Shown here piece after piece: positions 61,047 to 64,000 of a stretch of 64,000 nt of DNA. A program made the position numbers and the translations under genes. The stretch is from Thioclava nitratireducens. Its GTDB lineage: Bacteria > Pseudomonadota > Alphaproteobacteria > Rhodobacterales > Rhodobacteraceae. Every line of letters starts with the position of its first letter. The first letter of the stretch is position 1. The notes beneath the pieces are model-generated. The model made no database searches, was not told the DNA's origin, and worked only from the letters and a program-made list of their open reading frames with translations. Where the stretch lies: positions 295,501-359,500 of the forward strand of contig NZ_CP019437.1 of the NCBI RefSeq assembly GCF_001940525.2, written 5' to 3'.

Positions 61047-62158
61047 CGCGAGGCGGCGCGTGCCGCCTCCGCCAAGGGCGCGCCCGGCTCGGGCCAGACG
61101 ACGCCCGCCGCCTCTACATGCAGATCATTCGACGGCAGAACGTAGTCGAGCCGTAGGTTGCCCGGGCCGTCGTAATCGGCGGTATCAAGGCTCGAGTCGC
61201 CCCTATGATCAGGATCCGCCGCAGCTTTCGCCCCCGCGCTCCGCGGCTGGGGGTCTTGGAAATGCGGACCGTTCAGCAGCAAATCGAGCGCATCGCGCCG
61301 CCCCTCCCCGTCCTTCGGGTCGAGGTTGGCGTCGCCCATCAGGATCACCGGCGCTTCGGGCGGCAGCGCGTCGAGCTCCCCATCCAGATAGCGCAGCCAG
61401 AAGGCGATCTCATCACGATTGCGGCGTCCGTTGCGATCTTCCGGCCCATCGAACACCGGCGGCGTCGCGGAGAAGGCCAGAAGATGAAGGCGCTCGCCCG
61501 ACGGCAACTTGAGCGGCACGTCCCAATGCCCCGTCGAACTGAGGCGCTGCACCGCCATCGCCTCGGGCGACAGCTTCGCCCCGGCGATCCTCCCGTCGGG
61601 CAGGTCCTTCCACAGCATCCTGGAGAAGTCGCGCACACGGTCGGCCTCGATCGGATAACGCGACAGAAGCGCCATGCCGCCCTGCCCCGGAAATCGTCCG
61701 TAGCCTTGGGCATCCCGCGCTTCGCCAAGCTTTCCGTTGCCGTCGAGATCGGCCCCGCTCGGCCAGCCGCTATTGGGGCGCGGCGCGAAAAGGTGCGGAT
61801 AGGGCTGCGCGAAGCGTTCGTTCAGCGCCTCCAGCGACAGCCCGTCGAGATCCCAGTCGATCCCGGTCAGCAGCAGAACGTCCGGCGCGATCGTGTCCAC
61901 GATCCGCGTCGCCGCCGCGACCTGCGCCTCGCCTTTGCGGATATCTTTCAGAAGAAGGCCCGGACCCCGGCGCGACAGCCCCGTATCCCATGTCGCCACG
62001 CGCAGAGTCTCGGCCATGGCTGGCAGTGCGAAACAGAGCGCGATCAGGCCGGCAAGTAATCGCTCGCCCCGGAGGCGAGACGCTTGTTCTCGATCATTTG
62101 CGCAACCCGGGCCAGCGCGATGCCGCGCATGAACAGGCTTGCGGGAAGGAAGGCCCAT
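61010..62158 (-). CDS. Exported endonuclease/exonuclease/phosphatase-family protein
   Basis: The EEP fold is clear: LRVATWDTGLSRR, DVLLLTGIDWD, GQGGMALLSRYPI, ILMGDANLDPKDGEGR (metal Asp-Asn) and RLDYVLPSNDLHV with terminal HKMVWLDI. A hydrophobic stretch before AETLRVATWD (ERLLAGLIALCFALPAMA) looks like a signal peptide. The start is uncertain: between the upstream gene's stop and this stretch there is no ATG, GTG or TTG in frame. ATG 62158 gives 382 residues but overlaps the upstream gene by 115 bases; a CTG at 62047 would give a 4-base overlap. Substrate (DNA, phospholipid or phosphate ester) unknown. Confidence 0.75.
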   Translation of the reverse strand: MGLPSRKPVHARHRAGPGCANDREQASRLRGERLLAGLIALCFALPAMAETLRVATWDTGLSRRGPGLLLKDIRKGEAQVAAATRIVDTIAPDVLLLTGIDWDLDGLSLEALNERFAQPYPHLFAPRPNSGWPSGADLDGNGKLGEARDAQGYGRFPGQGGMALLSRYPIEADRVRDFSRMLWKDLPDGRIAGAKLSPEAMAVQRLSSTGHWDVPLKLPSGERLHLLAFSATPPVFDGPEDRNGRRNRDEIAFWLRYLDGELDALPPEAPVILMGDANLDPKDGEGRRDALDLLLNGPHFQDPQPRSAGAKAAADPDHRGDSSLDTADYDGPGNLRLDYVLPSNDLHVEAAGVVWPEPGAPLAEAARAASRHKMVWLDIVLP

Positions 62159-62871
62159 GCCGTCACCATCCAGATCATCGTGTGTGGCACTTCCAGCGTC
62201 ACGATCACGAAACTGACCGAAACGAGTTTGAGCACCGCCGGAATAAGGAAGGGTAAAAGAAATCCGAGTGCAATGTTGAACCACGCGTCGCGGCGCAGGC
62301 GCTCGACCACGTCGCCGCCCGCGGTGGGGTCGAAGGTCGGCAGATTTACCCAGACGTTGAATTTGGTATGCGCCTGCGGCCAGCCCATGATCCGCATGAC
62401 GATGACGAAATAGCCGAGGGTCAGCAGCGAAATCAGGTAGGCCATCCCCGCCGCGGTGCGCACCAGCGCGACCTGATGCAAAGAGGCATCCGCCGGAAGC
62501 GCGAGCTGTAACAGGCGCACGGGGCTGTAAGGCACGTCGATGGAGCTTGCGACCGTTGTGCCTAGAACCTCGATCAACCGGGTCAGCGTCGACGCGTGAT
62601 ATTGCGACTGTACCGCGAGAGAGAGCAGGCCGACGGTTAGAAAAAGCGACATGAACCGAATGCGGTTGAAGGGCGGCGCATCGCGAAACTCGATCAGACC
62701 GGGATAGACCGAGGCGTATTCGAACAGGGTCAGCGCAAATCCGAACAGCGCCATCAACGCCACGATCTGGGCGGTGTCGCTACTGGTATCGGGCAGTATG
62801 AGCGCTGGAATGCAAATCACCACCGCAACGAGGATCGCGCGAAAGAGCGCCCCTGAGAGACGTGAAAACAC
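62044..62871 (-). CDS. Polytopic membrane protein of unknown function
   Basis: 275 residues from GTG 62871, which has AAGGGAAGGG five bases upstream; an ATG at 62982 would add a basic tail without a ribosome site. About six hydrophobic segments (about 10-28, 35-55, 72-92, 135-160, 195-215, 220-245). Features such as RIMGWPQAHTKFNVWVNLPTF and FNIALGFLLPFLIPAVLKL recall small integral membrane proteins found near leuB in Rhodobacteraceae. No named family. Its 3' end overlaps the exonuclease-like gene. Confidence 0.7.
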   Translation of the reverse strand: MFSRLSGALFRAILVAVVICIPALILPDTSSDTAQIVALMALFGFALTLFEYASVYPGLIEFRDAPPFNRIRFMSLFLTVGLLSLAVQSQYHASTLTRLIEVLGTTVASSIDVPYSPVRLLQLALPADASLHQVALVRTAAGMAYLISLLTLGYFVIVMRIMGWPQAHTKFNVWVNLPTFDPTAGGDVVERLRRDAWFNIALGFLLPFLIPAVLKLVSVSFVIVTLEVPHTMIWMVTAWAFLPASLFMRGIALARVAQMIENKRLASGASDYLPA

Positions 62872-63143
62872 AGTTACCCTACCCTTCCCTGCGGTCGGAT
62901 TCGATACATTGCCGATCCTTTTACCCGCAAGACGCGCGCCAAATGTGACCCGCCGCCTCAAACTTGCCATGATTTTGCCCAAGTTCCCGATCCAAGCAAA
63001 TACTGTTTTCAGACTCTCTGCCGTATTCGGGCGTTTTCTGGAAAGACCTGGTGCGACATTGCATCAATAAAGGTGCAAAATTGTGGCAAACTAGGGAGCC
63101 GAACCATATTTTGTGGATCAAGGGCTTAGCCGGTCAAAAGACC

Positions 63144-63656
63144 TCAGGAGTCGCGACTGGCAAAGCCGAGTGCGGCAAGACCGACACCATCCGCGAGAAG
63201 CTGGATGCCCAGCAAAAGCCCGAGGATCTGCGTCGCGATCTGATCGAAGGCCGCGAAGATCAAAAGCCCGAGAAGGATCGAAACCGCGCCCGACAGGACC
63301 AGCATCCAGCGCAGGCGCGGCGCCGCGAGGCGCAGGCCGATCAGCAGGCGCAACGCCCCCATCAGCAGGAAGAGCACGCCGACCACCGCTGCGAGCGAGA
63401 CTGTGCCGGACATCGGATCGGCGATCAGCCAGACGCCGACGACGATATTGAGAAGCGCGATCAGCCCGTGCCACGCGCGATGCGCCCCGTCTCGGTCGTT
63501 GAAGGCGAGCCACGCCTGCACCACCCCGGCGATCAGGAACAGGATGCCCACGAAGGTAGTCAGGGCCAGCGAGGTTGCGAAGGGATTCGTGATGGCCGCG
63601 ACGCCGAGAACAATCAGCACGAGGCCGGTCATCAGAAACAGGGTCGAAACGCGCAT
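63144..63656 (-). CDS. HdeD/DUF308-like membrane protein
   Basis: 170 residues with six closely spaced membrane segments in a repeated pattern. Blocks GLVLIVLGVAAITNPFATSLA, FLIAGVVQAWLAF and VVGVWLIADPMSG match the HdeD/DUF308 family, some members of which help acid tolerance at high cell density. It lies between leuD and the membrane protein gene; the role here is unknown. Confidence 0.82.
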   Translation of the reverse strand: MRVSTLFLMTGLVLIVLGVAAITNPFATSLALTTFVGILFLIAGVVQAWLAFNDRDGAHRAWHGLIALLNIVVGVWLIADPMSGTVSLAAVVGVLFLLMGALRLLIGLRLAAPRLRWMLVLSGAVSILLGLLIFAAFDQIATQILGLLLGIQLLADGVGLAALGFASRDS

Positions 63657-63733
63657 CGCATCATCCTCTCGGTCTACGTCAAATGATGAACGATACCACG
63701 GGCGGTGCGTTCCCGCGCCCCCTCCTCACGAAA

Positions 63734-63761
63734 AAAGCCGCCCGGGTCGGGGCGGCTTTTC
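63734..63761 (-). terminator. Terminator of leuD
   Basis: AAAAGCCGCCC (63734-63744) and GGGCGGCTTTT (63751-63761) form an 11-base stem with a 6-base loop. On the complement it is followed by TTTTTTC-type sequence, about 20 bases after the leuD stop. Confidence 0.85.
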
Positions 63762-63782
63762 CTGTTCTTATCGTATCGGGTA

Positions 63783-64000
63783 TTACACCCAGGGACGCGC
63801 CTGATGCATCTGCGTCTCGAAGCTGTCGATGGCTGCGGCCTTTTCAAGCGTCAGGCCGATATCGTCGAGACCTTCGAGCAGGCAATGCTTCTTGAAAGCG
63901 TCGACATCGAACTTGATCGTCTCGCCTTCCGAGGTCGTGATCTCCTGGTTCTCGAGATCGACGGTCATCCGCGCGTTCGAACCCTTCTCCGCATCCTTCA
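63783..64000 (-). CDS. leuD: 3-isopropylmalate dehydratase small subunit, 5' end outside window
   Basis: Only the last 72 codons lie in the window. The C-terminal LeuD segment [20 protein letters not shown], then [20 protein letters not shown], and QMHQARPWV at the end match the swivel subunit that isomerises isopropylmalate together with LeuC. The start is beyond position 64000. An internal ATG at 63968 is not the start. Confidence 0.9.
   Translation of the reverse strand, partial: KDAEKGSNARMTVDLENQEITTSEGETIKFDVDAFKKHCLLEGLDDIGLTLEKAAAIDSFETQMHQARPWV

Noticed and set aside
1..64000. CRISPR arrays, insertion sequences, prophage or integration sites
   Set aside because: No regularly spaced repeats, transposase, integrase or tRNA-flanking duplication seen on either strand.

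Overview
The window is GC-rich, densely coding chromosomal DNA that looks like an alphaproteobacterium of the Rhodobacterales (Rhodobacteraceae type). Reasons: an RpoE/ChrR singlet-oxygen stress pair beside a Cfa-type methyltransferase operon, gltD and gltB separated by an exported protein, leuD and leuB separated by membrane and exonuclease genes, an lptC-lptA-lptB-hpf-ptsN block, and Hint-domain and NDUFA9-like genes. I see no phage, insertion sequence, CRISPR array or rRNA. Three tRNA genes are present: Arg-CCT, Leu-CAG and Pro-CGG. The nearest relatives cannot be fixed without a database search.

Layout. 1-2.4 kb: RNase HII (cut by the window edge), two small exported proteins, and a two-TM protein ending in an OmpR-like winged helix. 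2.4-4.9 kb: carboxy(nor)spermidine decarboxylase and dehydrogenase, the alternative polyamine route. 5.0-7.0 kb: tRNA-Arg, a LacI-type repressor with candidate operators, and an SH3-domain exported protein. 7.0-17.0 kb: a surface-polysaccharide region with a KpsM-like permease, CysQ, KdsB, GalU, GalE, two paralogous GT2 enzymes, a core-2/I-branching-type transferase and a double sulfotransferase-like protein. CysQ (PAP phosphatase) together with a sulfotransferase suggests a sulfated, possibly Kdo-containing glycan. 17.0-22.6 kb: ptsN, hpf, lptBAC, kdsD, RNase D-like and DedA, all on the minus strand.

22.7-36.4 kb is the most interesting section. It holds a polyamine/AEP-like ABC importer, then an iron alcohol dehydrogenase, an aldehyde dehydrogenase, a glutamine-synthetase-family ligase, a three-gene TRAP transporter and an N-formylglutamate-amidohydrolase-family enzyme, with a divergent RpiR regulator. 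Together these could encode uptake of an amino alcohol followed by gamma-glutamylation, oxidation of alcohol to aldehyde to acid, and removal of glutamate. An identical 15-base motif lies in the promoter region of the ABC operon and in the rpiR intergenic region, which points to co-regulation.

36.5-47.3 kb: tRNA-Leu, NDUFA9-like, UppP, gltD, an exported hypothetical, gltB, a DUF1269-like protein and a Hint-domain protein. 47.3-53.2 kb: mtgA, then a minus-strand operon (flavin oxidoreductase, DUF1365, Cfa-type methyltransferase, DUF3833) with an RpoE-type promoter, divergent from rpoE-chrR. 53.2-57.5 kb: a glycosyltransferase and rfbADBC for dTDP-L-rhamnose. 57.6-64 kb: tRNA-Pro, an EamA exporter, leuB, a reductase-like gene, an exonuclease-like gene, two membrane proteins and the 3' end of leuD.

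All assignments are from reading the sequence and recalled family motifs; no searches were run. Start codons were chosen from Shine-Dalgarno sequences, overlaps and domain starts, and alternatives are noted.
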